Positions 7,646 through 17,054 are shown, counted from the stretch's first letter. The stretch is DNA of 64,000 bases from Dialister pneumosintes (GCF_001717505.1 NZ_CP017037.1:411001-475000), one strand, 5' to 3'. Made by a program: numbers and translations. The notes: generated by a model from the sequence alone, not told the origin.

Positions 7646-8581
7646 TTGAAAAAAGCATTTTTATTTCCTGGACAAGGTTCACAAAAAGTAGGTATGGTTG
7701 CTGATCTTTATGAGAAGTATGATGCAGTAAAAGCTTTACTAAAAGAAGCTGATAACAGATTAGGGTTCTCTATTTCTCGCATGATGTTTGATGGTCCTGA
7801 TGAAGAATTAATGAAAACAGAGTTTACACAACCGGCAATTCTTACTGCCAGTGTAGCGGTATCAACGGTATTAAGAGAGCATGGATTAATACCTGATGTA
7901 GTAGCAGGGCATAGTTTAGGGGAATATTCTGCATTAGTTACTGCAGGGGCCTTATCATTCAGTGATGCGATACATGTAGTTCATTTGCGTGGAAAATATA
8001 TGCAGGAAGCAGTTCCTCTTGGAGAAGGTGGAATGGCTGCTATTATTGCTTTAGATGCAGAATCTATAAAAGATATTTGTAATACTATTTCTACAGAAGA
8101 AAAACCGGTACAAGCTGTTAATTTTAATTGTCCGGGACAAGTAGTTATTGCAGGTGCTACAGAAGCAGTAAAACAAGCTTGTAATGCTATGAAAGAAGCA
8201 GGAGCTAAGATGGCTGTTATGCTTAAAGTATCTGCACCGTTCCACTCTATAATGATGGAACCTGCCGCCGTAAAGCTGAAAGAAGTTTTGGATACGGTAA
8301 CGATTCAAGATGCACAAATGCCTGTGTATGCAAATTATAATGCAGCAGCTGAAATAAAGGCTGATGATATTAGGAAGAATTTAGTTCTTCAGGCGGCACA
8401 TCCGGTTCTTTGGGATGCATCTATACAACAAATGATTGCTGATGGTGCAGATTTGATGATTGAAGCAGGACCGGGAACGGTTCTTTCCGGATTTATGAAG
8501 AGAATTAATAGACGTATTCGTACTTTGCATGCAGAAGATGTAGAAACTGTTACCAATGTGTTAAATACATGGGAGGAATAA
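7646..8581 (+). CDS. fabD: malonyl-CoA:ACP transacylase
   Basis: FabD loads malonate from CoA onto ACP, supplying chain-extender units for fatty acid synthesis. Translation starts with TTG 7646, seven bases after GGAGG; no ATG fits the conserved MKKAFLFPGQGSQ start. GQGSQ lies at residues 9-13 and the nucleophile Ser90 in GHSLGEYSA; the APFHS motif provides the catalytic His. The 311-residue length is standard. A 44-base gap separates it from plsX and fabG follows by one base, so it is part of the same operon. Confidence 0.97.
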   Translation: MKKAFLFPGQGSQKVGMVADLYEKYDAVKALLKEADNRLGFSISRMMFDGPDEELMKTEFTQPAILTASVAVSTVLREHGLIPDVVAGHSLGEYSALVTAGALSFSDAIHVVHLRGKYMQEAVPLGEGGMAAIIALDAESIKDICNTISTEEKPVQAVNFNCPGQVVIAGATEAVKQACNAMKEAGAKMAVMLKVSAPFHSIMMEPAAVKLKEVLDTVTIQDAQMPVYANYNAAAEIKADDIRKNLVLQAAHPVLWDASIQQMIADGADLMIEAGPGTVLSGFMKRINRRIRTLHAEDVETVTNVLNTWEE

Positions 8582-8582
8582 T

Positions 8583-9329
8583 ATGTCAGAAATAACTATG
8601 AAGACAGCACTTGTTACAGGTGCTTCCAGAGGTATTGGAAAAGCGATTGCTTTACAATTGGCAAAAAAAGGTTTCGCTGTAGCTATTAATTATGGTCGTA
8701 GTGCAGAAGAAGCAAATGCTATTAAAACTCAAATTGAAAATGAAGGTGGACAAGCTATTCTGTTACAAGGAGACGTTTCTTCTACAGAAGATGTAGATAG
8801 AATGTTTGCTACCATTAAGGAAGTTTGGGGGCAATTAGATGTGTTAGTAAATAATGCAGGAATTACTAGAGATACGCTTTTGCTCCGCATGAAAGAAAAT
8901 CAATGGGATGAAGTATTGGATACGGATTTAAAAGCGGTATTTTTAACTACAAAAGCAGCTTCTTCCATGATGGTACGTAAGAAGAGCGGTGCTATTATTA
9001 ATATTTCATCCGTTGTAGGGATTACAGGTAATCCGGGACAGGCAAATTATGCAGCAGCTAAAGCGGGTGTTATTGGGTTTACTAAGTCTGCTGCTAAAGA
9101 ACTTGCCGGAAGAGGTATTCGTGTTAATGTAGTAGCTCCGGGATTTGTTGAAACGGATATGACGGATGTCATTCCTGAAAATATTAAAGAAGGTATGTTG
9201 GAAACTATTCCGCTTAAGAGAGCAGGAAGAGCAGAAGATATTGCAAATGCGGTAGCATTTCTTGCTTCTGATGAATCAGCTTATATTACCGGTCAAGTCT
9301 TGCAAGTAGACGGCGGCATGGTAATGTAA
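8583..9329 (+). CDS. fabG: 3-oxoacyl-ACP reductase
   Basis: FabG reduces beta-ketoacyl-ACP with NADPH. It is a classical short-chain dehydrogenase of 248 residues: TGASRGIG nucleotide-binding loop at 12-19, NNAG at 90-93, and catalytic Ser143, Tyr156 and Lys160 (YAAAK). The C-terminal GQVLQVDGGMVM is typical of FabG. ATG 8583 follows GGGAGGAA at a proper distance; an internal Met6 is a less likely start. It is one base from fabD and 44 bases from the acpP start. Confidence 0.97.
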   Translation: MSEITMKTALVTGASRGIGKAIALQLAKKGFAVAINYGRSAEEANAIKTQIENEGGQAILLQGDVSSTEDVDRMFATIKEVWGQLDVLVNNAGITRDTLLLRMKENQWDEVLDTDLKAVFLTTKAASSMMVRKKSGAIINISSVVGITGNPGQANYAAAKAGVIGFTKSAAKELAGRGIRVNVVAPGFVETDMTDVIPENIKEGMLETIPLKRAGRAEDIANAVAFLASDESAYITGQVLQVDGGMVM

Positions 9330-9373
9330 TATAATCTAGGATGTGAAAATAAAATGGAAAGGTGGTGACAGGG

Positions 9374-9607
9374 ATGAGTACATTTGACAGAGTAAAGAAA
9401 ATTGTTGTAGATCAGTTAGGTGTAAATGAAGCTGATGTACAGATTGACTCCACATTCATTGATGATTTGGGAGCAGATTCTTTAGATATTGTTGAATTGA
9501 TTATGGCATTTGAGGAAGAATTTGAAATTGAAATTCCGGATGATGCTGCAGAAAAAATCAAGACTGTTCGTAATGCAGTAGAATACATCGACCAGCAGAT
9601 TCAGTAA
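9374..9607 (+). CDS. acpP: acyl carrier protein
   Basis: ACP carries growing acyl chains on a phosphopantetheine arm attached to Ser36 in the GADSLD motif. Counting from ATG 9374, the product has 77 residues, acidic and helical, as expected. An in-frame GTG at 9362 would add four residues, but it lies within the ribosome site AAAGGTGG, so ATG 9374 is preferred. Its helix II sequence [13 protein letters not shown] is canonical. It sits between fabG and fabF, but a 236-base gap with RNA structure separates it from fabF. Confidence 0.97.
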   Translation: MSTFDRVKKIVVDQLGVNEADVQIDSTFIDDLGADSLDIVELIMAFEEEFEIEIPDDAAEKIKTVRNAVEYIDQQIQ

Positions 9608-9644
9608 TTAGTTGGTTTGATGAAGTAAATGTATGTCTTTGGAG

Positions 9645-9754
9645 GCCGGGGATACTAGTTATCCCCGGCTGCCATATGATAGACGATATTTCAAAAAAGT
9701 ATATCAATTTAAAGGTGATTATTTTTTTGAGCTATCGTCTTATGGTTGATAGCT
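9645..9754 (+). promoter_or_regulatory. structured acpP-fabF intergenic region with mutually exclusive stems
   Basis: A strong ten-base-pair hairpin (GCCGGGGATA/TATCCCCGGC, 9645-9669, loop CTAGT) has no T tract, so it is more likely a processing or stability element than a terminator. Downstream, AGACGATA (9681-9688) can pair with TATCGTCT (9733-9740), while the overlapping AGCTATC (9730-9736) can instead pair with GATAGCT (9748-9754). Only one of the two stems can form. A TTG-started 18-codon reading frame (9727-9783) with AAAGGTGA before it also overlaps the stems. Regulation is an inference. Confidence 0.4.
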
Positions 9755-9843
9755 TTAACTTTATTTTAAATTTCAGTACATAAGGTTATATATTGTCGTT
9801 ATTTATGAGCAATAAAATGCTCTAGTTACAAAGAGGTGCATTG

Positions 9844-11085
9844 ATGAAAAGAAGAGTAGCTATTACTGGACTTGGCGTAGTTTCTCCTTTAGGAATTGGT
9901 TTAGAAGCATTTTGGACTAACTTGATGGCAGGCAAATCAGGTATATCCACTATTACTTCTTTTGATATCACTGATTTTCCGGTGAAAATTGCAGGAGAAG
10001 TTAAGAATTTTGATTTGTCAGAGTTCATTGAAGATAAGAAATCTATCCGCCATATGGACAGAAATTCTCAGTTTGCATTAGCTGCAGCAATTATGGCAGC
10101 TAAAGATGCAGGTTTTGATATTTCTAAAGAAGAAGCCGGTCGTGTAGGGACCTTTATCGGAACAGGAATTGGTGGAATCAGTACTACAGAAGCAACTATT
10201 ACACGAGTTGAAAAGCGTGGACCGACTAAAGTGAATCCATTTGCCGTACCTATGATGATTGCTAATATGCCATCAGCACATATTTCTATCCACTTTGGAT
10301 TAGAAGGCCCGGTTTTAACCGATGTAACAGCTTGTGCTTCCGGGAATAATGCGGTAGGACAAGCAGCACGCATGATTCAGTATGGCGATGCAGATATTAT
10401 GTTTGCCGGTGGTACAGAAGCGGCTATATGTGCAACACCTATGGCGGGATTTGCAGCCATGAAAGCTCTTTCTAATAGAGAATGTGCACCGGAAGAAGCT
10501 TCTTGTCCATTTGATGCACGCCGTGACGGTTTCGTTATGGGGGAAGGAAGCGGTATTCTTATTCTTGAAGAATGGGAACATGCTGTAGCAAGAGGCGCAC
10601 ATATTTATGCCGAATTAGCAGGATATGGTACTAATGGCGATGCTTATCATATTACAGCACCAAGACCAGGTGGAACTATTCAAGTAGCATGTATGCAGAA
10701 AGCTTTAGCGGATGCAGGTTTAACACCGGATACTATAAGCTATATCAATGCACATGGTACGTCTACACATCTTAATGATTTAACGGAAACGACTTCTATT
10801 AAACAACTTTTAGGTGATAAGGCGTATGATGTGCCTGTAAGTTCTACGAAGTCTATGATGGGGCATTTATTGGGAGCAGCAGGCGCAGTAGAAGCTATAG
10901 TTTGTGCTTTAGCAGTAGAAAATGACAAGATTCCGCCAACTATTAATTGTAAAGAAAGAGAAGCAGAATGTGATTTGGATTATGTAACCGAAGGTGCAAG
11001 AGAGGTAAAAGTGGATGTAGCGATGTCCAATGCCTTCGGATTTGGCGGACATAATGCTGTACTTGTAATGAGAAAGCCTAAGTAA
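9844..11085 (+). CDS. fabF: 3-oxoacyl-ACP synthase II
   Basis: FabF condenses malonyl-ACP with acyl-ACP to elongate fatty acids. The 413-residue protein has the Cys-His-His triad: Cys164 in TACASGNNA, His304 in NAHGTSTHLND and His341 in GHLLGAAG, with Lys336 nearby. ATG 9844 is preferred to the adjacent TTG 9841, since AAAGAGGTG ends at a suitable distance. It ends in TAATG, sharing one base with the rnc start. Position after acpP and before rnc matches the usual Firmicutes order. Confidence 0.97.
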   Translation: MKRRVAITGLGVVSPLGIGLEAFWTNLMAGKSGISTITSFDITDFPVKIAGEVKNFDLSEFIEDKKSIRHMDRNSQFALAAAIMAAKDAGFDISKEEAGRVGTFIGTGIGGISTTEATITRVEKRGPTKVNPFAVPMMIANMPSAHISIHFGLEGPVLTDVTACASGNNAVGQAARMIQYGDADIMFAGGTEAAICATPMAGFAAMKALSNRECAPEEASCPFDARRDGFVMGEGSGILILEEWEHAVARGAHIYAELAGYGTNGDAYHITAPRPGGTIQVACMQKALADAGLTPDTISYINAHGTSTHLNDLTETTSIKQLLGDKAYDVPVSSTKSMMGHLLGAAGAVEAIVCALAVENDKIPPTINCKEREAECDLDYVTEGAREVKVDVAMSNAFGFGGHNAVLVMRKPK

Positions 11086-11819
11086 TGAAACAAAGACATG
11101 TTAAAAGGTTTGAAAATAGAGTTAAAGAATTATCTTCTTTTGTAGAAAAAAATCATATTCCTATAAAAGATTTAAATCTTCTTAATATAGCCTTAACACA
11201 TACATCTTTTATAAATGAGCATAAGAATAAAAAATACCATGATAATGAAAGACTTGAATTTTTAGGTGATGCGGTACTTGATTTGGTTGTAGGGGAATAC
11301 CTTTTTAAAAGATTTCCTCAGTGGTCTGAAGGTAATTTGACACGAGCTAAAGCAAGTGTGGTGTGTTTACAATCTTGCGCAGAATGTGCTGCTAGGTTTG
11401 AGGTTGGTGAACATATTCTTCTGGGGAGAGGAGAGGAACTCTCCGGAGGGCGTACTCGAGAATCCATTTTAGGAGATGCTTTTGAAGCCATTATAGGTGC
11501 TATTTACTTAGACAATGATTATACGACTACTGTTTCTTTTGTTCTTGCACATATGAAAAAGTTTTTAGATATGGTTGAGCAAGGTACTTATGATCATGAT
11601 TATAAATCTGATTTGCAAGAGTTGGTACAACAACAAGGAAATATAAATATCACTTATGTAGTAGCTAAAAATGAAGGTCCTGATCATGATAAAACTATTT
11701 GGATGGATGTATATATTGCAGGGAAATGCATGGGACATGGTGTAGGAAAAAGCAAAAAATCAGCAGCACAACAAGCAGCCAAAGAGGCTTTGCAATGTAT
11801 AAAAAATAATGTCTTATAA
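11085..11819 (+). CDS. rnc: ribonuclease III
   Basis: RNase III cleaves double-stranded RNA in rRNA and mRNA maturation. The signature ERLEFLGDAVLDL spans residues 55-67 and provides catalytic acidic residues; a second conserved acidic stretch is GDAFEAIIGAIYLD. A C-terminal double-stranded RNA-binding domain occupies about residues 165-238 and ends with KSKKSAAQQAAKEAL. The total of 244 residues is normal. Its ATG overlaps the fabF stop by one base, so translation is coupled. A very long perfect terminator follows. Confidence 0.96.
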   Translation: MKQRHVKRFENRVKELSSFVEKNHIPIKDLNLLNIALTHTSFINEHKNKKYHDNERLEFLGDAVLDLVVGEYLFKRFPQWSEGNLTRAKASVVCLQSCAECAARFEVGEHILLGRGEELSGGRTRESILGDAFEAIIGAIYLDNDYTTTVSFVLAHMKKFLDMVEQGTYDHDYKSDLQELVQQQGNINITYVVAKNEGPDHDKTIWMDVYIAGKCMGHGVGKSKKSAAQQAAKEALQCIKNNVL

Positions 11820-11821
11820 AT

Positions 11822-11876
11822 GTCATAAATAAAAAGATACGAATGAAATATTCATTCGTATCTTTTTATTTATGAC
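11822..11876. terminator. bidirectional terminator, 26-base-pair perfect stem
   Basis: Bases 11822-11847 pair without mismatch with 11851-11876 around a three-base ATA loop. A and T runs on each flank make it work for both rnc (+) and the convergent membrane-protein gene (-). Confidence 0.9.
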
Positions 11877-11889
11877 CCTGTGTAAATGA

Positions 11890-12624
11890 TTAAAAAAGTT
11901 CTTTACCTTGTTTTTTTCTCCAATGTAAATAAAGATAACCGGCTAGCAGTAATAGTAATAGAAGTACAAATCGCAATCCGTTTTCAGAAAGACTTAATAA
12001 ATCATGACCCAAGAATACTTCAATGATAACGCAAGGTAATTTTCCCCAGAAAGTAGCCCAAAAATGAGCTTTAAATGATAAACTGCTGACAGCAGCTAAT
12101 GCATTAACTAAAATGTTTGGAGTATAAGGAACAATTCTTGCGATTAACATAGTTCGCATTGTACTGTATGAGTCGAGTTTTGTAAGCATATTATTTTTTT
12201 CAATAATTTTCTCAGCATGCGCACGGAAAAAGAAACGTGTAAAAGCAAAGCTGAGTACACAACCGATAAATTCTCCCAGCCAGGAAATAATAATGGCAGG
12301 AACGAGTCCAAAAATTATTCCTGCTACGGTAAGGAACGGAATTGTCGGAATTCCGGTTACATTACTTAGCGCAAGTAAAAGAATAGTAATGGCTGCAGAC
12401 AAATAGCCAAAGGAGGAAATATAATCGGCAAGACCTACCATATCTCCTTTTGTACTTAATCTAAAAATAGTTGTGTAGAATTCAGGATTTAAGTAATGAA
12501 TATACCACAGTAAAAGTCCCACAATTAATGTGGAAATTGTGAAAATTATAGTTTGTATGATTCTTTCTTTTTTTAACATATTCATGGTCAATTTATCTCG
12601 TAGTGTATCCGACAGGAAAGACAA
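11890..12624 (-). CDS. TVP38/TMEM64 family membrane protein (SNARE-associated/DedA-like)
   Basis: This is the only confident gene on the minus strand. The 244-residue protein has about five or six hydrophobic helices and the family core: FLTVAGIIFGLVPA, then a Gly-rich SWLGEFIGC stretch, and ARIVPYTPNILVN in the second half, ending in a basic tail. TVP38/TMEM64 and DedA proteins are linked to lipid scrambling and membrane homeostasis; the exact role here is unknown. The longest start is TTG at 12624, but no ribosome site precedes it; ATG at 12585 (residue 14) is a good alternative. It converges on rnc and diverges from valS. Confidence 0.85.
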   Translation of the reverse strand: MSFLSDTLRDKLTMNMLKKERIIQTIIFTISTLIVGLLLWYIHYLNPEFYTTIFRLSTKGDMVGLADYISSFGYLSAAITILLLALSNVTGIPTIPFLTVAGIIFGLVPAIIISWLGEFIGCVLSFAFTRFFFRAHAEKIIEKNNMLTKLDSYSTMRTMLIARIVPYTPNILVNALAAVSSLSFKAHFWATFWGKLPCVIIEVFLGHDLLSLSENGLRFVLLLLLLLAGYLYLHWRKKQGKELF

Positions 12625-12791
12625 TTAAATAAATCTGAATAAGATCTGGTATATGTTCTCGATATATGGGAGATTCCTGTTGGATTGCATTGTAATAATC
12701 TATATTCAGACTTGTAACTAGTCCTTATTGTAGCACAATTATAAAAATAGAGTCGAATTTATTCATTAAATAATTATTATTTCAAGAAATC

Positions 12792-12820
12792 TTGCCTTTT
12801 CTTTTTTTGCCTGTTATGAT
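12792..12820 (+). promoter_or_regulatory. valS promoter
   Basis: TTGCCT at 12792-12797 and TATGAT at 12815-12820 are separated by 17 bases and would start transcription at about 12827, immediately before the T-box leader. Confidence 0.6.
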
Positions 12821-12826
12821 TATAGT

Positions 12827-13034
12827 GTAAATGCGTAGATGGGAAGAAGTCTTTTTATCCTTTTTAGAGAGCTGCTGGTTGGTGTAAAGTGGTAGGGATG
12901 TTCTGACAAGTCACCCCTGAGCAGGTATTAAAAATGCACGTTGCGGTCGTTACCCGCCAATGAGAGATCTTAATTGATTAATTAGGTGGTACCGCGGAAG
13001 TCTTTTCGTCCTATAGGATGAAAGGGCATTTTTT
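12827..13034 (+). promoter_or_regulatory. T-box leader controlling valS
   Basis: The leader carries AGAGAGCTGCTGG (stem I base), a specifier loop with GTC at 12910-12912 followed by A (a valine codon, matching the downstream gene), and the T-box sequence AGGTGGTACCGCGG at 12983-12996 that pairs with the tRNA acceptor end. GTCTTTTCGTCC/GGATGAAAGGGC then forms the terminator stem before a T run. Uncharged tRNA-Val should stabilise the antiterminator and let valS be transcribed. This mechanism is established for the T-box class. Confidence 0.95.
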
Positions 13035-13053
13035 ATTTATAGGAGTGATAGGG

Positions 13054-15705
13054 ATGCGTTTGACAGATGAATTAGATAAATACGAACCTGGTCAAATTGA
13101 AGGGAAATGGTATAACTACTGGGAGACTCATGGTGTATTTCATGATGAAGTTGATGAAACTAAAGAGCCATATAGTATTGTGTTGCCTCCTCCTAATGTA
13201 ACAGGACAATTACATATGGGGCATGCTTTAGATAATACATTGCAAGATATTCTTATTCGTTATAAGAGAATGCAGGGATTTAATGTACTTTGGTTACCGG
13301 GAAAAGACCATGCCGGTATTGCTACACAGGTTAAAGTAGAAAAACAAATAGCAGAAGAAGGTTTAACAAAATATGATTTAGGTCGTGAAAAATTCTTAGA
13401 AAGAGTTTGGCAATGGAAAGAAGAATATGGAGATCGCATAGGGCAACAAATCCGTAGATTGGGTTCTTCTTGTGACTGGACTCGTGAACGCTTTACTATG
13501 GATGATATTTGTGCCGGAGCTGTTCGTGAAGTATTTGTTTCTCTGTATGGAAAAGGACTTATATATCAAGGGAATAGAATCACGAATTGGTGTCCTCGCT
13601 GTCATACAGCTTTATCAGATATTGAGGTTGAGTATAAAGAAGAACAGGGATCTCTTTGGTATTTTAATTACCCGTTATCAGATGGAAGTGGAACTATCCA
13701 AGTAGCAACTACTCGTCCGGAAACGATTCCGGGAGATACAGCTATTGCAGTAAGTCCGGAAGATGAAAGATATAAACATCTTATTGGAAAAATGGCTATT
13801 GTACCTGTTAATGGTCGTGAAATTCCTATTATTGCAGATAGTTATGTGGATCCTGCTTATGGTACCGGTTGTGTGAAGATTACTCCGGCACATGATCCGA
13901 ATGACTTTGAGGTAGGACAACGGCATGATTTAGAAACTATTCTTGTTATGAACCTTGATGGAACAATGAATAAGTTGGCAGGTTCTTATGTAGGAATGAC
14001 AACTAAAGAAGCTAGAAAAGCGATTGTTAAAGATATGAAAGACAAAGGTCTTTTTGTAAAAATGGAAGAGCGTGTTCATGCTGTAGGACATTGTTCACGT
14101 TGCAGTACCGTTGTAGAACCTATGACTACTAAGCAATGGTTCGTAAAGATGGAACCGTTGGCAAAACCGGCATTGGAAGCAGTACAATCCGGAAAGACTC
14201 GATTCGTACCGGAGCGGTTTACAAACACCTATATACATTGGCTGGAAAATATTCATGACTGGTGTATTTCCAGACAATTATGGTGGGGACATCGTATTCC
14301 TGTTTGGTATTGTGAAGATTGTGGAGAAACTTGCGTTTCTCGTACTGATTTAGAAGAATGTACACATTGTCACAGCAAACATATTAAACAAGATTCAGAT
14401 GTATTAGATACATGGTTTTCTTCCGGACTATGGCCTTTCTCTACCATGGGATGGCCGGAACAAACAGCTGAATTGAAACAGTGGTATCCTACTTCTACAA
14501 TGGTTACCGGTTATGATATTATCTTTTTCTGGGTTGCAAGAATGATGTTTATGTCTATGGAGTTTATGAAAGAAATTCCATTTAAACATATTTTTATTCA
14601 TGGATTGGTGCGAGACTCTCAGGGAAGAAAGATGTCAAAATCACTGGGGAATGGTATTGATCCGTTGGAAGTTATTGAAACATATGGTGCTGATGCGCTT
14701 CGTTTTACTTTAGTGACAGGTAATACACCGGGGAATGATATGCGCTTTTACTATGAAAAAGTAGAAGGCAATCGTAATTTTGCCAATAAATTATGGAATG
14801 CTACCAAGTTTACTATTATGAATTTAGACGATTATGAGGAATCTTTTGTTCCCGATGTAGAAGATTTTACTTTAGCTGATCGATGGATTCTTACTTGTCT
14901 AAATAAAACAATTCAACATGTAAGTAAAAATTTAGATAAGTATGAATTAGGAGAAGCAGCAGACAGTATTTATAATTTTGCATGGAATTATTTCTGTGAT
15001 TGGTATATTGAATTATCAAAGAATCGTTTATATGGTGAACATAATAGAGATAGACAGGTTAATCAATATGTATTAGTATATGTACTTAATAAAATGTTGT
15101 CTTTATTACATCCATTCATGCCATTTATTACCGAACATTTATGGCAGCATTTGCCACATGAAGGTGAAACTATTGCTCGTTCTATTTGGCCTACTGTAAA
15201 CAATGAATATGTTTTTGATCAGGAAGCAGAACAAATGGAACGTATGATGGATGCTATAAAAGCTATTCGTAATATGCGTGCAGAATCTAATGTAGCTCCT
15301 AATAAGATGTGTCATATCCAAATTTCATTTATGAGAGATGATTTGCAAGCTTGTGTGGAGAGAAATCAAGACTACTTTGAGAAATTGGCACATGTAGAAA
15401 ACATAAAGGTTATTTCTATTTCAGCAGATAAACCTGATAATGCAGTAGCATCTGTAGTAACGGGAATGGAACTTTATATGGAGTTATCCGGGCTTGTAGA
15501 TGTAGAGAAAGAACGAGCAAAGATTCTTAAAACGCAAGAAACTTTAGAAAAAGATATTAAACGTGCATCCGGAAAACTTACAAATCAAGGATTTTTAGCA
15601 AAAGCTCCGGCAGCTGTTATAGAAAAAGAAAAGGCAAAACTAGAAGAATTACAAAATAAAATGAAGTCTTTAGAAGAACGACTCGCATTTCTTGCTAAGC
15701 TTTGA
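13054..15705 (+). CDS. valS: valyl-tRNA synthetase
   Basis: ValS charges tRNA-Val. Counting from ATG 13054 it has 883 residues, a normal length. The class I signature HMGH is at residues 54-57 and KMSKS at 526-530; the inserted editing domain with TTRPETIPGDTAIAV lies between, and a C-terminal coiled-coil arm (about 815-883) with many Lys/Glu is present, as in ValS. An in-frame ATG at 13018 lies inside the T-box terminator stem and is rejected; AGGAG at 13041-13045 fits ATG 13054. Regulated by the T-box leader; a terminator follows. Confidence 0.97.
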   Translation: MRLTDELDKYEPGQIEGKWYNYWETHGVFHDEVDETKEPYSIVLPPPNVTGQLHMGHALDNTLQDILIRYKRMQGFNVLWLPGKDHAGIATQVKVEKQIAEEGLTKYDLGREKFLERVWQWKEEYGDRIGQQIRRLGSSCDWTRERFTMDDICAGAVREVFVSLYGKGLIYQGNRITNWCPRCHTALSDIEVEYKEEQGSLWYFNYPLSDGSGTIQVATTRPETIPGDTAIAVSPEDERYKHLIGKMAIVPVNGREIPIIADSYVDPAYGTGCVKITPAHDPNDFEVGQRHDLETILVMNLDGTMNKLAGSYVGMTTKEARKAIVKDMKDKGLFVKMEERVHAVGHCSRCSTVVEPMTTKQWFVKMEPLAKPALEAVQSGKTRFVPERFTNTYIHWLENIHDWCISRQLWWGHRIPVWYCEDCGETCVSRTDLEECTHCHSKHIKQDSDVLDTWFSSGLWPFSTMGWPEQTAELKQWYPTSTMVTGYDIIFFWVARMMFMSMEFMKEIPFKHIFIHGLVRDSQGRKMSKSLGNGIDPLEVIETYGADALRFTLVTGNTPGNDMRFYYEKVEGNRNFANKLWNATKFTIMNLDDYEESFVPDVEDFTLADRWILTCLNKTIQHVSKNLDKYELGEAADSIYNFAWNYFCDWYIELSKNRLYGEHNRDRQVNQYVLVYVLNKMLSLLHPFMPFITEHLWQHLPHEGETIARSIWPTVNNEYVFDQEAEQMERMMDAIKAIRNMRAESNVAPNKMCHIQISFMRDDLQACVERNQDYFEKLAHVENIKVISISADKPDNAVASVVTGMELYMELSGLVDVEKERAKILKTQETLEKDIKRASGKLTNQGFLAKAPAAVIEKEKAKLEELQNKMKSLEERLAFLAKL

Positions 15706-15709
15706 TTGA

Positions 15710-15746
15710 AAGAAAGAGACCGTCTCTATATAGAGGCGGTCTTTCT
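15710..15746 (+). terminator. intrinsic terminator after valS
   Basis: AGACCGTCTCTATA pairs with TATAGAGGCGGTCT (one G-T pair), flanked by AAAG and CTTTCTT. The weak T tract and the folC start only 19 bases downstream suggest partial readthrough into folC. Confidence 0.65.
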
Positions 15747-15764
15747 TGCATGGAGGTAGAGATT

Positions 15765-17054
15765 GTGAATTATCAAGAATCAATTACATGGTTAGAAAAG
15801 GCTACTTCTTTTGGTATAAAACCCGGATTAAAAAGGATTGAGTCTTTACTCTTTCATTTGGGGAATCCTGAAAATAAGTATAAAGTTATTCATATAACCG
15901 GTACAAATGGTAAGGGAAGTACCGCTGCTTTTCTTACTTCTGTTTTAGAAACATCCGGTATTCGTGTGGGAAGATATACATCGCCACATTTGCTTACATA
16001 TACAGAAAGAATATATGCTCTTGGTCGGAATAGTAATAAAAAGGAATTTGCAGAGATTGCAACTATTGTAAAAAAAGCGTCAGATATTGTCAGTGTAGAA
16101 ATCGGTGAATTTCCTACGGAATTTGAACTTTTAACAGCGATGGCTTTTTTATATTTTGCAAAGAAGCAAGTGGAATATGTTGTACTTGAAGTAGGAATGG
16201 GAGGAAGATATGACTCTACTAATGTAGTGTTACCTCTTGTATCAATTATTACTAATGTGGCTAGAGAACATACTAAGTATTTAGGAGATACAATTACTGA
16301 AATTGCTTGGAATAAAGCAGGAGTTATAAAAGAAAATATTCCTTGTGTAACGGCAGCTGACGGATTGGCTTTGCATGAAATTAGAAAAGAAGCCGGCAAG
16401 AAAAAATCTCCACTTTATATTTATGAAGAAGCGTTTTTTATTAAAAATAGAAAACCTTATCCGGGAGGACAAGAAGTTTCTTTTGAGGTTATGGAGAAAT
16501 TATGGCAAGATATGAAAATTTCTTTGGTAGGCAGTCATCAAGCTATTAATGCAGGTATAGCACTTATGTCTTTGTCTATATTGCAAAAACAGGAATTTAG
16601 GATTACAGAAGATTCTATTAGAAAAGGGTATATGCAAGTTTTTTGGCCGGGAAGATTTGAAATGCATATGATAGATGGAATTCCTTTTGTTATGGACGGT
16701 GCACATAATGCGGCAGGTGCAAAAACTTTAAAAGAAGCGTTAGAAGAACAGTTTGATGATTATCGTAGAGTGTTTGTATTCACTTCTTTACAGGACAAAG
16801 ATACCACCGCGGTTATTTCTTATTTGATGCGTCCCCAAGATAAAGTCTTTATTGTAGAAGCACCTACACCGCGTACACGAAGTACACATGATATGGCATT
16901 AATGGTACCTTGCGTTTATCAAGAAGAAATAAGTGTAGAACAAGCATTAAATGATGCTGTCATGGAAGCTGCCGATAAAGATGTAATTGTTGTTTGCGGA
17001 TCTTTATATATGCTTGGAGAAGCTGTATCATGGTATAAAGGGAAAAATAAATAG
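15765..17054 (+). CDS. folC: folylpolyglutamate synthase / dihydrofolate synthase
   Basis: FolC adds glutamate to dihydropteroate and to reduced folates with ATP. The P-loop GTNGKGS is at residues 46-52, and EVGMGGRYDSTN and the later DGAHNAAG motif of the Mur ligase superfamily are present. The preferred start is GTG 15765, eight bases after GGAGG (15752-15756), giving 429 residues. An upstream open frame back to 15702 runs through the valS terminator and is not credible. The folate genes folP-folB-folK lie far away at 49452-51161. Confidence 0.94.
   Translation: MNYQESITWLEKATSFGIKPGLKRIESLLFHLGNPENKYKVIHITGTNGKGSTAAFLTSVLETSGIRVGRYTSPHLLTYTERIYALGRNSNKKEFAEIATIVKKASDIVSVEIGEFPTEFELLTAMAFLYFAKKQVEYVVLEVGMGGRYDSTNVVLPLVSIITNVAREHTKYLGDTITEIAWNKAGVIKENIPCVTAADGLALHEIRKEAGKKKSPLYIYEEAFFIKNRKPYPGGQEVSFEVMEKLWQDMKISLVGSHQAINAGIALMSLSILQKQEFRITEDSIRKGYMQVFWPGRFEMHMIDGIPFVMDGAHNAAGAKTLKEALEEQFDDYRRVFVFTSLQDKDTTAVISYLMRPQDKVFIVEAPTPRTRSTHDMALMVPCVYQEEISVEQALNDAVMEAADKDVIVVCGSLYMLGEAVSWYKGKNK

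Noticed and set aside
9645-9669. Intrinsic terminator after acpP
   Set aside because: The stem is strong, but no T tract follows it, so a simple terminator is unlikely.
13018-13053. Upstream ATG of valS
   Set aside because: It sits inside the T-box terminator hairpin and has no ribosome site; conserved ValS sequence begins at ATG 13054.
15702-15764. Longer N-terminus for folC
   Set aside because: The extension runs through the valS terminator stem; GGAGG points to GTG 15765.
15890-16399. 169-codon open frame on the minus strand inside folC
   Set aside because: It lies wholly antisense to a well-supported gene with P-loop and Mur-ligase motifs, has no ribosome site and no recognisable family features.
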